From Ophiodon elongatus (lineage: Eukaryota; Chordata; Actinopteri; Perciformes; Hexagrammidae), in NCBI GenBank assembly GCA_016806645.1, contig JACSYO010000471.1, forward strand, positions 261,001 through 325,000: 64,000 bases of DNA, read 5' to 3'. Shown here one piece after another: positions 1 through 10,430 of this stretch. Below the pieces are notes generated by a model. The model saw only the letters and a list, made by a program, of their open reading frames with translations. It did not search any database and had not been told where the DNA came from. Position numbers and translations under genes: made by a program. Numbering within the stretch: position 1 is the stretch's first letter; every line of letters starts with the position of its first letter.

Positions 1-36
1 AGACCTGTGAGATGTTGACTTGTTACCATTGCATTC

Positions 37-62
37 TGTGTGTGTGTGTGTGTGTGTGTGTG
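37..62. repeat. (TG)13 microsatellite
   Basis: Uninterrupted TG dinucleotide run, followed by an imperfect tgtacacgaatgtgtg tail. Confidence 0.95.
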
Positions 63-191
63 TACACGAATGTGTGAGCACAAGGGTCTGGTCTGTGCTC
101 CCTGTTTGCTTAAGGTGGCATGAGTCAGCTTGACTCAAAAACAGGAGCCTGTTTTTGTGTGGCCTGCCAACTGCCTGTCTGACATTTGGCT

Positions 192-193
<2 letters not shown>

Positions 194-243
<50 letters not shown>

Positions 244-258
244 CTCACTCACTCACTT
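194..258. repeat. (CT)n then (CA)n/(CTCA)n compound microsatellite
   Basis: About 21 CT units (194-236) pass directly into CACACA and then CACT units up to 258. The Ser-Leu-rich reading frame across it is only the translation of the repeat. Confidence 0.95.
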
Positions 259-1380
259 AGCTGCAAGTCAACATCACTCTGCAGAGCAAAGCTGCCCTTA
301 GCTCCCCATCGACTCAATGCTCATTTTCTGAGCTCATGTTTCCACCAAAAGTAATAACAAGTATTATTCATATTATTCATATTAAATCCGGATTTTCAAA
401 TAAGAAAAATAAAAAGTATGGTCAGATGAGACTTACCGAAGGTGTGGGATGTACATATGGGTGGCTGGATGCTGGGAATGAGGAACTGTTGTGATGGTGA
501 AACTGGTTTGATGAGTTGAAGGCATATACTTGTTGGCTCAGATGGGAGAGAACTGAGAGTTTGTGCTGATGTGAGGGTCTGGTATCAGCTGGATTGGAAG
601 ATATGGATGTGTTATGGGGGAGAGTTTCCCAGTCTTCTCCGCCCATGTGCCCCTCCGAGCCACATTGCTGCGGTTATGAGCAGCCAGAAGGTTTTGGCTG
701 AAGGCCTGAAGTTGCATAACCATGCCTTTAAACCAGTGGGGTGCCATGCCTCTCCTGAACTCTCTGCCTCTATCCTCGCTTTGGTTTTTATCACCTCAGC
801 TTTTAGTCTCTTCCTATTGATACATTTCTAGCACCAAACATTGCTTTTTATCTTTTGACTTGATAATCCTATGTCAGATGGAGCATACACATGCCTTCAT
901 CAAATATTAGGGTTGACTGTTTCATGAAAGATAATTTAATCTCATGATAATTAATTAGTTTTTCATTAACAACAACAACAACAATTCAACATGGCAGTTA
1001 GGGAAAAGGAAATTGTAAATTTGAGGCAGTGAAAGTTCAAAGTTCTCTAGCTTTTGAACTTTGTAACATGTTAAATAATACATAAAAGTTGCTCAAAAAA
1101 ATCAATATATACAGATAAACATGTTTTACTTTTTAGTATATCTTGCCAAGATAAGGATTTTATCTTTTTGACTTATTGTCAACAAATCTCATCAATAGAC
1201 CAAAGCCAACTATTGTCTGTATAAAAAAGAAGTTGCACTTCCCTGTTTGCCTGAAAACTATTACCAACACTTCAATGAGCCACTACCTACTTAATCTGAT
1301 ATATGTTTTCACCAATTGTTTGGATTTTGTTATAGTTTTGATATCTGTCCTACACCTCAAAGCAAAACAAATATTAAAAT
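259..1380. other. Non-coding stretch, no recognised element
   Basis: Mostly AT-rich sequence with several short overlapping reading frames (for example at 422-831) on both strands. None has a recognisable domain, and they overlap each other in different frames. No splice-bounded exon could be supported. Confidence 0.5.
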
Positions 1381-1399
1381 ATGTATTTATTGTAAAACT

Positions 1400-1584
1400 G
1401 GAAGCCAGAGTCACAATCTTGGTTTTGGTTTAGTTTGTTTCCTGTTTTATTTTGAAGTTCCATGCCTCTTGTGTCCTGTGTTTGTTTGACTTCCTGTCTT
1501 TGTGTTTTCCTCTCCTTTTTTCTGCGGATCACCTGTGTTAGATTTGTCTCGTCAGCCTTGCTCTGTTCCCTTGTGTTTCTTCGA
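1400..1584 (+). repeat. Probable LTR-type dispersed repeat remnant, left half
   Basis: T/G-rich sequence (tttgtttgacttcctgtctt, gatcacctgtgttag) of the kind found in teleost Gypsy-type LTRs. The 1585-2217 transposon interrupts it, and similar sequence (ctgcccacctgtgtctggtt) resumes after 2217 up to about 2345. The family assignment is from memory of similar fish repeats and is tentative. Confidence 0.35.
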
Positions 1585-2217
1585 CCTAATCTCAATCTCC
1601 ACATTTACAGACTCACGGATTTTCAGGCGCGCTCCCGCCAAATCCGTGAGGGTTTAGGGCTGTCCCACTGTCAAATTGTCAAGTGTTTGAGGGCTCTCTC
1701 ACAGACATTTTGGGCCATTTGTGAACCTTTTCTGTAAATCAGCATTAGATGCAGACTTTGCCCAAGGGAATTACCCACAATTAATTGCAATGTGACGTTA
1801 AACACGAGGTAACTAGTGGACGCATTGGAGACGTAAAAAAAGGTAAACACAGAGGACGGCACATGATTGTTCAGCCTGGCAAATTACATTTACACAATAA
1901 CATTAAGGATTAAAGAGACATTAAGCTGTTGTGACAAAATCAAGTAAATAGATTATTTGAAATGACTCATGTGAGGAAAGAACCTGGAAGACGTTCAAAT
2001 CAGGGAGTAAAAAATATAACATAAATACCTACAATTGTACATCATATTTTTTGACGTTATCATGGTAATGTGATATGTTGCAGCAAAGTGCTGTCCCATT
2101 CGTATTTACACCATTTCATGCCCTCACAGTCTGTCACACTCAACTATTTAACAGGTGACGTCAGTAAGTCCCTGAGGGTTCAGGGTTTAAGGCCTTAGGG
2201 GGGACATTGGGATTGGG
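1585..2217 (+). mobile_element. Non-autonomous DNA transposon, copy 1 (CCCAATCCCAAT-type TIRs)
   Basis: The element begins cctaatctcaat and ends attgggattggg, which are imperfect terminal inverted repeats. The flanks tcttcga and tcttcca look like an approximately 7 bp target duplication with one mismatch. The length is 633 bp and there is no coding capacity. A diverged second copy, reverse-complemented, lies at 12869-14345. Shared blocks include cctacaattgtacat, the pair gggctgtcccactgtcaaat / atttgacagtgggacagccc, and the aacaggtgacgt region next to the right end. I did not identify the superfamily; a target duplication near 7-8 bp would fit P/hAT-like elements. Confidence 0.7.
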
Positions 2218-3130
2218 TCTTCCACTTATCAGCTTTCAGCCTGCCCTCGTGTCTGCCCACCTGTGTCTGGTTGTCTGATTAGTTTATTGTGTATTTTTGT
2301 AATAATGTATGTACGTATAACCTTTTAGCACTGTATGGGGCCTTTCGTGTTAAAAACACATGGAAAACTCCAGTTGTGTCGCTTTCATCCTTTTATCCAA
2401 TGTTGTTTTGGAGGTGGCGCTACTGTCATTACGAAGCAACCATAACATGCATGCTGCAATGACAATGATGATGAAGTTGCGGTTACCTAGCAGTAAACTA
2501 AACAATAATAAACATAATTCCAGCACAGTAAATCCCTCACAGTAGCTTTACTGACAGAATTGTCTGTGTCAATTTGGCTGATCTTTCATCTGGATGTTGT
2601 AACATCGTTGGAGGGAAAGGGTAAAGCAAGTCAAATTATTAAATGATTAATTTCTCCTCCATATTTTTACCATAGACTGACATGTATGGAAAAAAGAAAA
2701 GATATGTACTGGCTGTGAATGGTTGTTCCTCCTCACATGACATGCGGTGTGAATGAACGGCAACATTCCAAAAGTTTAAACTATTTTAATCTAAAATAGA
2801 CTCGGGAACGCTTGCACACCGCGACTGCGTCTTTCTTGTTTTCAAGCTTGCCTTACGCATGTCTACATTGACAACAATGGATTTCAAAGCACACAATCAT
2901 GTTATTTACTATTCTTATTTTCAGGACAGACTGGGCTATCAGAATATATATGTTATGGTGATGTCACATGAATGTATAAGTTGTTATATGACCATCAATA
3001 TAAATGAAAATCAAAAATGGTAATTGATTCAAATCAGTCATAGTGAACAAGACTTTGTCTTATAGAATATATTCTTCTAGGCTTTGTTGATTAGGGAGAA
3101 AAATAACTACAACTGTGACGTCAGTGTGAA
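2218..3130. other. Unannotated AT-rich spacer
   Basis: The first about 130 bp probably continue the LTR-type remnant interrupted by the transposon. The rest shows no recognisable gene, RNA or repeat family. A reading frame at 2360-2545 has no identifiable domain. Confidence 0.4.
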
Positions 3131-3515
3131 TGTCATAACGTCAAAATGTAATAACAAATATTATAGTATGCCATTGAAATATCATTAAAAATGTCATAGT
3201 ATAGTATGCTATACTATGACATACAAATGTCAAAGAAACATATGTTATGAAAACTGACAACTTAAAATGTCAAAGTATAGACAACCATGAAAATGTCATA
3301 AAAATGACCATAGTATAATGCCATCAAAAATAATGGCTTTTTTATGCCATCAAAATATCATAAAAATATCATACTATAGTATGGCATGAAAATGTAATAA
3401 AAAAATATCATAATATAGTATGCCATCAAAATGCCATCAAAATGCCATAGTATACTATGACATAAAAATGTCAGCAAAACATAAATTATGAAAACTCACC
3501 TTAAAATAATAGTTA
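3130..3515 (-). repeat. AT-rich satellite-like array, left block
   Basis: Irregular reiteration of atgccatcaaaatgtcatag and tatagtatgcc motifs. A longer unit is also visible: the segment from about 3217 (gacatacaaatgtcaaagaa) recurs at about 3462, a period near 245 bp. The motif is the reverse complement of the motif repeated at 7860-10430 (actatactatgacattt...atggcat), so the array changes orientation across the retroelement. Confidence 0.75.
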
Positions 3516-3539
3516 TAGTAAAATTTGTCAGTATAAAAA

Positions 3540-4600
3540 AGAAACGTCTCAGAAAAGCCTTTGCACCAGAAGTTAACCAAACGGGCTACGATGTACCAGA
3601 GATCTGGTTGGACCGGATCGGAGAAATGCAAGAACTGAAAGTTAGTGCCAAAGTGGAAGAGTGGGCTAATTTTCTGATGACCCTGACCTACGCCTCACTC
3701 GCAGCCCACACAGAGCTCACAGGGAATTTTAGAGCAGCCTTCTTGGCTATTACCCATGATGTCATGCTACGATGACTGAAAACAGCAGCCTTCAAGTTCG
3801 TTAAAGAAACGGAGAAAGAACAGCTGAAGGACATCTCGGACAGCGAAGAAGAAGAGCAAGAAGAGGGAATGCGTTCGACCCAGTACAACGGACGAGCCCA
3901 AAGCCAGAATCCGCAGGTAGAGAATGGCGGATGGAACCCGGTGCAGGCATCCAACCAGAGTTTTAATGAGTTAAAGAAAATCAAGCTATGGTGACTGAAA
4001 GAAACCCAAAGCGACCGTTGCATGACTACCTGATGCAGATGTGGCTCATGGTTAACAGGACGATGAAGCCAGGAGAATGTGGCTGTCGTATGTAACAGGT
4101 GACCCAATGGGTGTGGAAGATTCAGCAGAAGATCACTACAAAAGACTAGTACTAGAGGATTTTGAAGATGAAGAAACACAAATTGAGAAAGCCCGGAGAA
4201 ACCTAAAAAAGGGACAGACACTCACCCAAGCATGTTATGCCTTGAGTAGAGCAATCCCGCCAGGAGAGAAAGAGCTCTTAGGAAGCTAACAAAGGGCTTC
4301 ATGAATTAAGTGGATTTTGTGACCCTAAACCCCTGCGCAAGTACCACAGAACAGATTCAAGAGATGGTGAGGAGGTGGGACTTGAAGAAAAAGCACTACA
4401 AGGAGAAAAGGGAGAGAGGAAGCCAACAAAGCCAACCCCTCCTAAAACCTCGCATGACAACCCGAACCTGAATGAAAGGTTCGGGCCACCACAGCAACAG
4501 AGGAGGCCACAAGATGGCTTCCTTCAACTCCAGCCTGGCATCGCACGGCTGGAACCAAGAAGCCTGACGGTAAAGCTGGTAGCAGAGGTCAGTTGCGACG
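3540..4600 (+). pseudogene. gag-like region, broken
   Basis: Charged, Glu/Lys-rich and Gln-rich coding blocks lie in different frames (3488-3775 continuing past a TGA to about 3990, then 4077-4289 and 4375-4662). The C-terminal block is Pro/Gln-rich (KPTKPTPPKTSHD, PPQQQRRPQDG), as capsid-nucleocapsid tails often are. No zinc knuckle (CCHC) is visible. The assignment rests mainly on position upstream of the pol-like domains. In-frame TGA codons occur at 3773 and near 3991, and the frame changes after about 4020. The family cannot be named from sequence alone. Confidence 0.45.
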
Positions 4601-4674
4601 AAGATGTTGCAGTTGTAAAAGGGAACAATGAGGATGGAGGAATAGTGACTCTATGGAGCTAAACTCTCTCATCA

Positions 4675-5508
4675 GTGGAGAAGAAATACCCAGCCGAGGA
4701 AAAGGAGCTAGCAGTACTGGAGTACCTTGAAGGACCTGGCTCAGGGGCAGAGTATCAGAGTTCTCACTCAGAGCCAAGTTCATTGGTTCCTGAGGAAGGC
4801 CACTGTGGAAAGCACGAAAGCAACAAATGCAAGGTGGGGGAGATGGGAAGACATCCTGCTGGATCCTGACCTTGAGATTGGCCCTGCTCAACCCGTCAGC
4901 AAGAGAAAAACAAAACCAGACATGACACAAGAAAATCGTATGAGTGGACCCTGGATCAAGAAAAGGACAACACTGCCTACTGGGGCTTTATCCTGAAAAA
5001 AGGGGAGAAGGAGCGGTACAGACAGAAGGGCCGGACCCCTACTAGCGCACAGGCCGGGGAAGTAACAGCGGTGTTGGAAGCTCTGCTCGAACTGGAGCGA
5101 AGACGAGTAAAGAGGGCGAGAGTAATAACAGACATTTGTTACTGTGCCCAAGCCCTAAATGAAGACCTATCTATATGGGAAGAGAATGGATTTGAGAGCG
5201 CTAAAGGCAAAGGATTGGCTCACGAAGATCTATGGCGGAAAATAGCCAAACTGCGGCTGAATATGGACCTTGAGGTGATGCACCAGCGGGTGCACGCTCG
5301 AGAAGGAACGCACTGGAGAGGAAACGATGAAGTGGACCGTTTCGTCCAGATGAGGAAAATTGTCTTTGTTGGGATCGAGAAATGGGACAAGACGCAAAAA
5401 GAAAGGATTGCCCCAGAAGAGAGAATGAAAGAGGTGGTGCAGGCCGTGCATGAAGCACTGGGCCATGCAGGCACCGTGCCTACACGCAGGGAACTGGAGA
5501 GACAGTGA
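4675..5508 (+). pseudogene. RNase H region of a retroviral/LTR-retrotransposon pol, broken
   Basis: It starts with a motif like the RT-RNase H connection of LTR elements (YPAEEKELAVLEYL). A block in another frame reads NARWGRWEDILLDP, resembling the conserved R-RW segment before RNase H. From about 4940 an RNase H fold can be followed: AQAGEVTAVLEAL (catalytic Glu), VITDICYCAQAL (second Asp) and GNDEVDRFVQ (third Asp). It then leads straight into the integrase HHCC domain (HEALGHAG). The in-frame TGA at 5506-5508 ends the clean frame. The enzyme would degrade the RNA strand of RNA:DNA hybrids during reverse transcription. Several frame changes before 5071 show that it is not functional. Confidence 0.7.
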
Positions 5509-6321
5509 CTCTGGATTCCAGAACAAAAAGTCTGCCTAGTCCTCAAAGACTGCGAGCTGTGTGATCGATACAACGCAGGAAGAAGAGGGCAGCGGGTTGC
5601 ATGGCTCACCATTAAAAGTACCGTACCCTGGGGGTCAGTGAGCATGGATGTAGCAGGACCCATGGGGTGACGGGAAAGAAAGGTGAAAAGTATCTACTGG
5701 TTCTTGTGGACTCTGTCAGGATATGTGATCACAAGGGCAGTAAGGAAGGCTAACGTTAGCAGTGTCGTTAGCATGCTGGACCAGGTCAGCAGTATCCTAG
5801 GGGTGCCTAAGGAACTCAGAACTGACAACAATACCCATTTTCGCAATGTCAAGGTAGACCAGTGGTGCCAGCAAAGCGGGGTGAGGAGGATTTACTCTCC
5901 TCCATACACACCTCAGGCAAACGGGGTTGTGGAGCATACCATTGGCCTAGTAAAGAATTGGATTGGAAAAAATGCTAACAGCAGAGAATGGAGTACCAAG
6001 GCCCTGGACGTATGGACAGCCTTGAATACCAGGTTCCGAAGTGACAGACCCTCCCCCTCAGAGAAGTTGAATCATCGCCCGTTCACATCACAGGACGTAG
6101 GGCAGGGCTCTGATGATAAAAAGCCGAAGCTCGGGCTGAGAGTCCCACTACAAGTTGGACAGCTGGTCTGCATCAAGGCTCAAGGCAGTTCAGAGGACTC
6201 TGCAGTCAAGTCCAAGTACGATAGATCCGACATAATTGAGAAGATTTTGGACAGCAACACAGTTCAGCTGAAAAAGAAAGGAATCCAAGGAGTAGGACAG
6301 CTGAAACCAGTTCCTAACTAG
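5509..6321 (+). pseudogene. Retroviral-type integrase (zinc-binding, DDE core, C-terminal domain), with stops
   Basis: The frame continues that of the RNase H block. The zinc-binding domain shows His residues upstream (HEALGHAG) and a Cys pair CELC near 5551-5562. The first catalytic Asp is in SMDVAGPMG (codon 5647-5649), followed by a TGA at 5668-5670. After the TGA the same frame stays open to 6321. The second Asp is in LRTDNNTHF (codon 5824-5826) and the Glu in NGVVEHTIG (codon 5932-5934), exactly 35 residues apart, the D-35-E spacing of retroviral integrases. The motif PPYTPQANG between them is also typical. A basic C-terminal region with a VGQLVCIKA strand follows. Apart from two TGA codons from 5071 to 6321, the frame is well preserved. 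Confidence 0.85.
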
Positions 6322-6339
6322 AAGAGACCAGGAACTAAC

Positions 6340-7612
6340 ATGGCCAATAGCACACACGACTTACCACCCTATGTCAGAATGGCCACTGTCAAAAAGGTGG
6401 TTACCATGAGGAGAAGTACTACGGGGCTCTGGGCAGGCAGGGCCCTGAAGAAATTAGAATATGCAAAGAGAGGATTTATCTCTAGTGAAAATGAGGTATT
6501 GGAGTGGAGAGGAATTAAGAATGCATGCGTAGTCTGCCTGAAACCGACTACCCTGGCAATTTGTTGGGAGGGATCTGGACACCAGAAACCGACTCGGATC
6601 CCCGGAAAGAGGAAAGAGTTTAAGGGGATGCTCCATAAGCCAGAGAAGGTTATGGATGCATATATCTGCGGACTATTGTAATGGTAAAAATTTACCTTGC
6701 CCATTGTAGAATCTTTTAAAGCTGAAATAATGAATATCGAAATACCAGAATGTCCTTTAAGATCTTTTATTCTCTGCAGAGAAGAGAACATCATTTCACA
6801 GACCTCGCAATATGTCTGCCCAATGATGCACTGCTCTTCTAGCATTTACTCAGACATGATATACAGGAGGAAACCGTGGGGGGCTAGAGGAAAGACAGTG
6901 TATTCAATTAGTCTGATAAAACAAAGGATCATCAAAGGCACAGAAACTCGTCTCCAACTTGAATCAATGGCCTGTCTCCCAATATACTTAACATACAGTC
7001 AGTGGGGGGAATAAGCCATTTGCTATTTGTTCCCGCCTCAGGTTTCTGATAACTCAAAGAACAGTTCACACAGATAGAAATATAACTACAATCAAAGAAT
7101 ATATAAAAATTCCCATTACACTATGCAGAGTGGAGTTCTCACCCAGGTTGACCATCATCACTCAGTGGGACCTACGAGGAACCAAGCAGGACCTCGGGGA
7201 ATGCGTCTTCAAGTGGGATGGACAGAGGCTACATCTCTGTGGGTCGTGCAGTCTCCTCCAAAGATGTGGACAAATGGTGCAAGTGGGAAAAGCAGAGGGA
7301 TGGCAGGTGAGGAAATTCCTCGAACCAATCCAAGTCCTGACACCGACCACCGTGGAAGAAGAGGATGCTGGCGCAGCTTTCTTAGCAAACTCAGCCCAGA
7401 TTCAAGGGGAGAGGAGGGAAGTTGGAGCACCCTCTGCACCACCACTTTACCCATCACCAATGACTCTACCGGATGCAAACGGAGGCCAAGAAGCTAGCCC
7501 CCTGTTACAAACATTATGGAGAGAGATGGTGAAAAGAAGCTGGCCATACAGCCCGACCCAGGTAAAAGTTATTATTATGCTGGTGTACCTGATTCTTGAT
7601 AATCTTAGTTAA
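6340..7612 (+). pseudogene. Unrecognised reading frames downstream of integrase (env position)
   Basis: Three blocks lie in succession: 6340-6681 (113 codons), 6697-7014 (105 codons) and 7130-7612 (160 codons), in changing frames. They sit where an envelope gene would be. I could not see a clear fusion peptide, a CX6CC-type motif or a convincing signal peptide. The last block ends in a hydrophobic stretch (VKVIIMLVYLIL) that could be a decayed membrane segment. Function is not assigned. Other possibilities are accessory genes or captured host sequence. Confidence 0.35.
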
Positions 7613-7859
7613 AAGGATCAAAGTCCAGCTGTAGGAAGGACAAGGATCTTTTCACAACTGTATCTGAAATTCGAAACGCTAAAAACCAAATTGAAGGAGC
7701 GTCATACTGCAAATAGATTCTTTATTTTACAGCATAAACTCTGCACTCATCTTGTGAGAAAAGATGAGATGAACATAATAATTTGCATCAAATTCACATA
7801 CATCTGTGCCTACTACTACTACTACTACAACAACAGGCTTTTTAAAAGTTATGCTTATG

Positions 7860-8790
7860 AGTATAGTTTTATTACATACGATTTTATATATTTTTCATAC
7901 TATGACATTTTATTATACTATATTCATATGTTATGACATGCTACAGTGACATTTGTGTGAAACTGTTTCTAATGGAATACTAAACTATGGCAATACTATG
8001 ACATGTTTTATGACGTGCAATATAGTGCATTTTTTAAGGCATAAAAGAGTGGAACATTTATTAAGACAAACTTATTTTTTAAGGCATACTATACTATGAC
8101 ATTTTATGGTATATAATACTATGACATTTTCATGAAATACTATTTTGTACATTTAATATAAAATACTATACTATAAAAAAATTATGAAATACTATACTAT
8201 GACTTTTTAGGGCATATAATAAGAATTATTTTGTTACATAAATTCTTTTTTATGGCATACAATACTGACATTTTTTGACAAGCTTTATTATTATTTTTTA
8301 TTGCATACTACACTATTATACTTTTTAATGCTTTTAGTGACATACTTACATTTTACATTTAATATGGCAAACTAAACTAGGACATTTATTAAAATTTTTT
8401 ATTACATACTATATTATTTTTTATGGCATTCTATAATAAGACATGTTTATGGAATACCATACCATTACTTTTTTTTAAATAATTTACTAAACTTAAACAT
8501 GTTTATCGCACACTAAACAATGACTTTGTTTAATATTTTTTACAAAACTATGCCATTGTTTATGACAGACTTAACATAGACATTTAATGTGATATACTAG
8601 AATATTTTTTTGAAATGGAATGCTATACTATGACACTTTTATGGCAGACTATAGTGTGCATTTTTTATGGCACAATATAACATGACATTTTGAAGGCATA
8701 CTATACTATGACTTTTTTTATGACTTTAGTTATGATGTACTATATTATTATTTTGTATAGCATACTATATTAGGACATTTATTCTGACCT
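7860..8790 (+). repeat. AT-rich satellite-like array, right block part 1
   Basis: Many degenerate copies of a tatactatgacatttttatg / ggcatactatac motif, with irregular spacing of about 25-60 bp. The orientation is opposite to the block at 3130-3515. A LINE-type insertion at about 8790 breaks the array, which resumes after 9376. Confidence 0.8.
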
Positions 8791-9376
8791 TGCCATGGCA
8801 ACGGCGGTGCATGAATCCCATGAATTTTGCAACATTTTTGTCCTTATTTGTTGTGGGTTTTTTTAGGGTTTATCACTGGCATATGAAAGAATACATTCAT
8901 CAACATCTGAAAAGGAAGCGTGGGGATTGGATTGAGTGCAGTTGACTTCGAGACGTTCACCGCCGACGGCCGACCAACCTGCCAGACCTGAGAGGGAGGA
9001 GAGCCGAGATGAAAGCTAAGCTAACAAGCTGGGACCTAAGGCTACTCCACTATCCAGCCTACTGCTGGCTGTCTGATGCCATCTTTGGCCTGGCTCCATC
9101 GTCCATCCCGGATCAAGCTGCACTTGACGGGCAGACATAAGGATAGAGCGCAGGACTCCAGTGGAATAAGACATCATGATACTTAGTACTGGATGCTTGG
9201 TACTGCCGTTTACGTTCCTTATGATGCAAATAAAGAAAACAATGCACGACAGGAAAGCACTACTGTTTTCTTTTGTTTTGTCATGTGTTTGTTGTATTAC
9301 GATTGGGCTACAACTGAATTTCGTTGTGGATCCCTGTGTACTGCATAATGACAATAAATTATCCTCGAATCCTTAA
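8790..9376 (+). mobile_element. LINE-type or SINE-like 3'-end fragment inserted in the satellite
   Basis: This GC-richer island (585 bp) ends in ctgaatttcgttgtgg followed by gcataatgacaataaatt, a 3' terminus seen on teleost non-LTR elements (from memory). It has no satellite motif, and the satellite resumes at once after it (ttaatgacatactatacta). The only reading frames are short. It may be an internally deleted LINE, with the 5' UTR-like part (gacggccgaccaacctgcca) joined to a 3' tail. The family is uncertain. Confidence 0.5.
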
Positions 9377-10430
9377 TGACATACTATACTATGATAATTT
9401 TTGAATTTTTTTTATGGCATTACTATGGCATTTCTATGATTTCTTTTCAAACAAACCATATAATTAATTTTATGGCATACTATACTTGACTTTTAAAGGC
9501 CATATAATATAATTACATTTTTATGACATAATATATTTTAATGACATACTTTCCTATGATCATTTTAAACATGTATTCATTGATTCTATACTATGACATT
9601 TTATTGACTTTTATTCCAAACTATATTTTTTATTTTTCATGACATACATTGTTTGTTTCATGACTGTGACATTTTTTATGGCATTCTTTACTATGAAGTT
9701 TATTCTGACTTTTTAATGACATACTATAATATGCTAATTTGTTATGACATTTTGAAGGCATTGTGTACTATGACATTTCTTTGACTTTTTGAAAAATTAT
9801 ATTGTGACATATGTTATTGCATACTACACCATGACATTGTTTGTGACATACTATGTCGTAATTGTTTTGAGGCATACTATGGAATAACATACCTGTGACA
9901 TTTTTAAACATTTTTCATGGCATGATATACATATAATATTTTGAAACACTACAATGTAATTTTGTTTACTACATTCTATATTGTTAATTTTTTATGGCAT
10001 ACAATGACATTATGACAACATTATGAAAGCATACTATACCATGTATATTTTTGACATACTATATTATGACACGTTATATCATTTTTTTATGACCTAGAAA
10101 ACTTTTTATGATTTTTTCATGACACATTTGTATGACACATTTGTATTAAACTGCACACATTTTTTATGGTATACTCTGACATTTTCATGGAATATCATAT
10201 CATGCATTTTTAGGGTATAAGATACTATGAATTGCTACTTTTTATGGATAACAATACCATGACATTTCGTGACATTTTTATGACTTATTTTTCATTGCAC
10301 ACTACACTATGACTCTTTATTATACTATACTCTTACTTTTTTCAGGGCCTTTATATGTCACACTCTAGTTTGATATTTTTATGGCATATTTTATGGCATA
10401 CTATATTATGTTATTGTCATTACTTTTTGG
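9377..10430 (+). repeat. AT-rich satellite-like array, right block part 2
   Basis: Continues the same degenerate motif (for example atgacatactatactatga and ttatggcatact) in the same orientation as 7860-8790. It fades out near the G-run at about 10430. Confidence 0.8.

Larger units (their letters stand above)
3515..7700 (+). mobile_element. Decayed endogenous retroelement (gag-RNase H-integrase), LTRs not found
   Basis: The order on the plus strand is that of a retrovirus or LTR retrotransposon: gag-like coding blocks (3540-4600), a short RT tail and RNase H (about 4680-5370), the integrase zinc-binding and DDE core domains (5430-6321), then reading frames of unknown identity (6340-7612) where an env could be. 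Protease and most of the reverse transcriptase are missing, since only about 80 bp separates the gag-like tail from the RNase H region. I found no direct long repeats at the two ends and no primer-binding site or polypurine tract that could be assigned. The frame is broken by stops and frame changes, so this is a fossil. Endogenous retrovirus and env-containing LTR retrotransposon are both possible. Confidence 0.75.
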
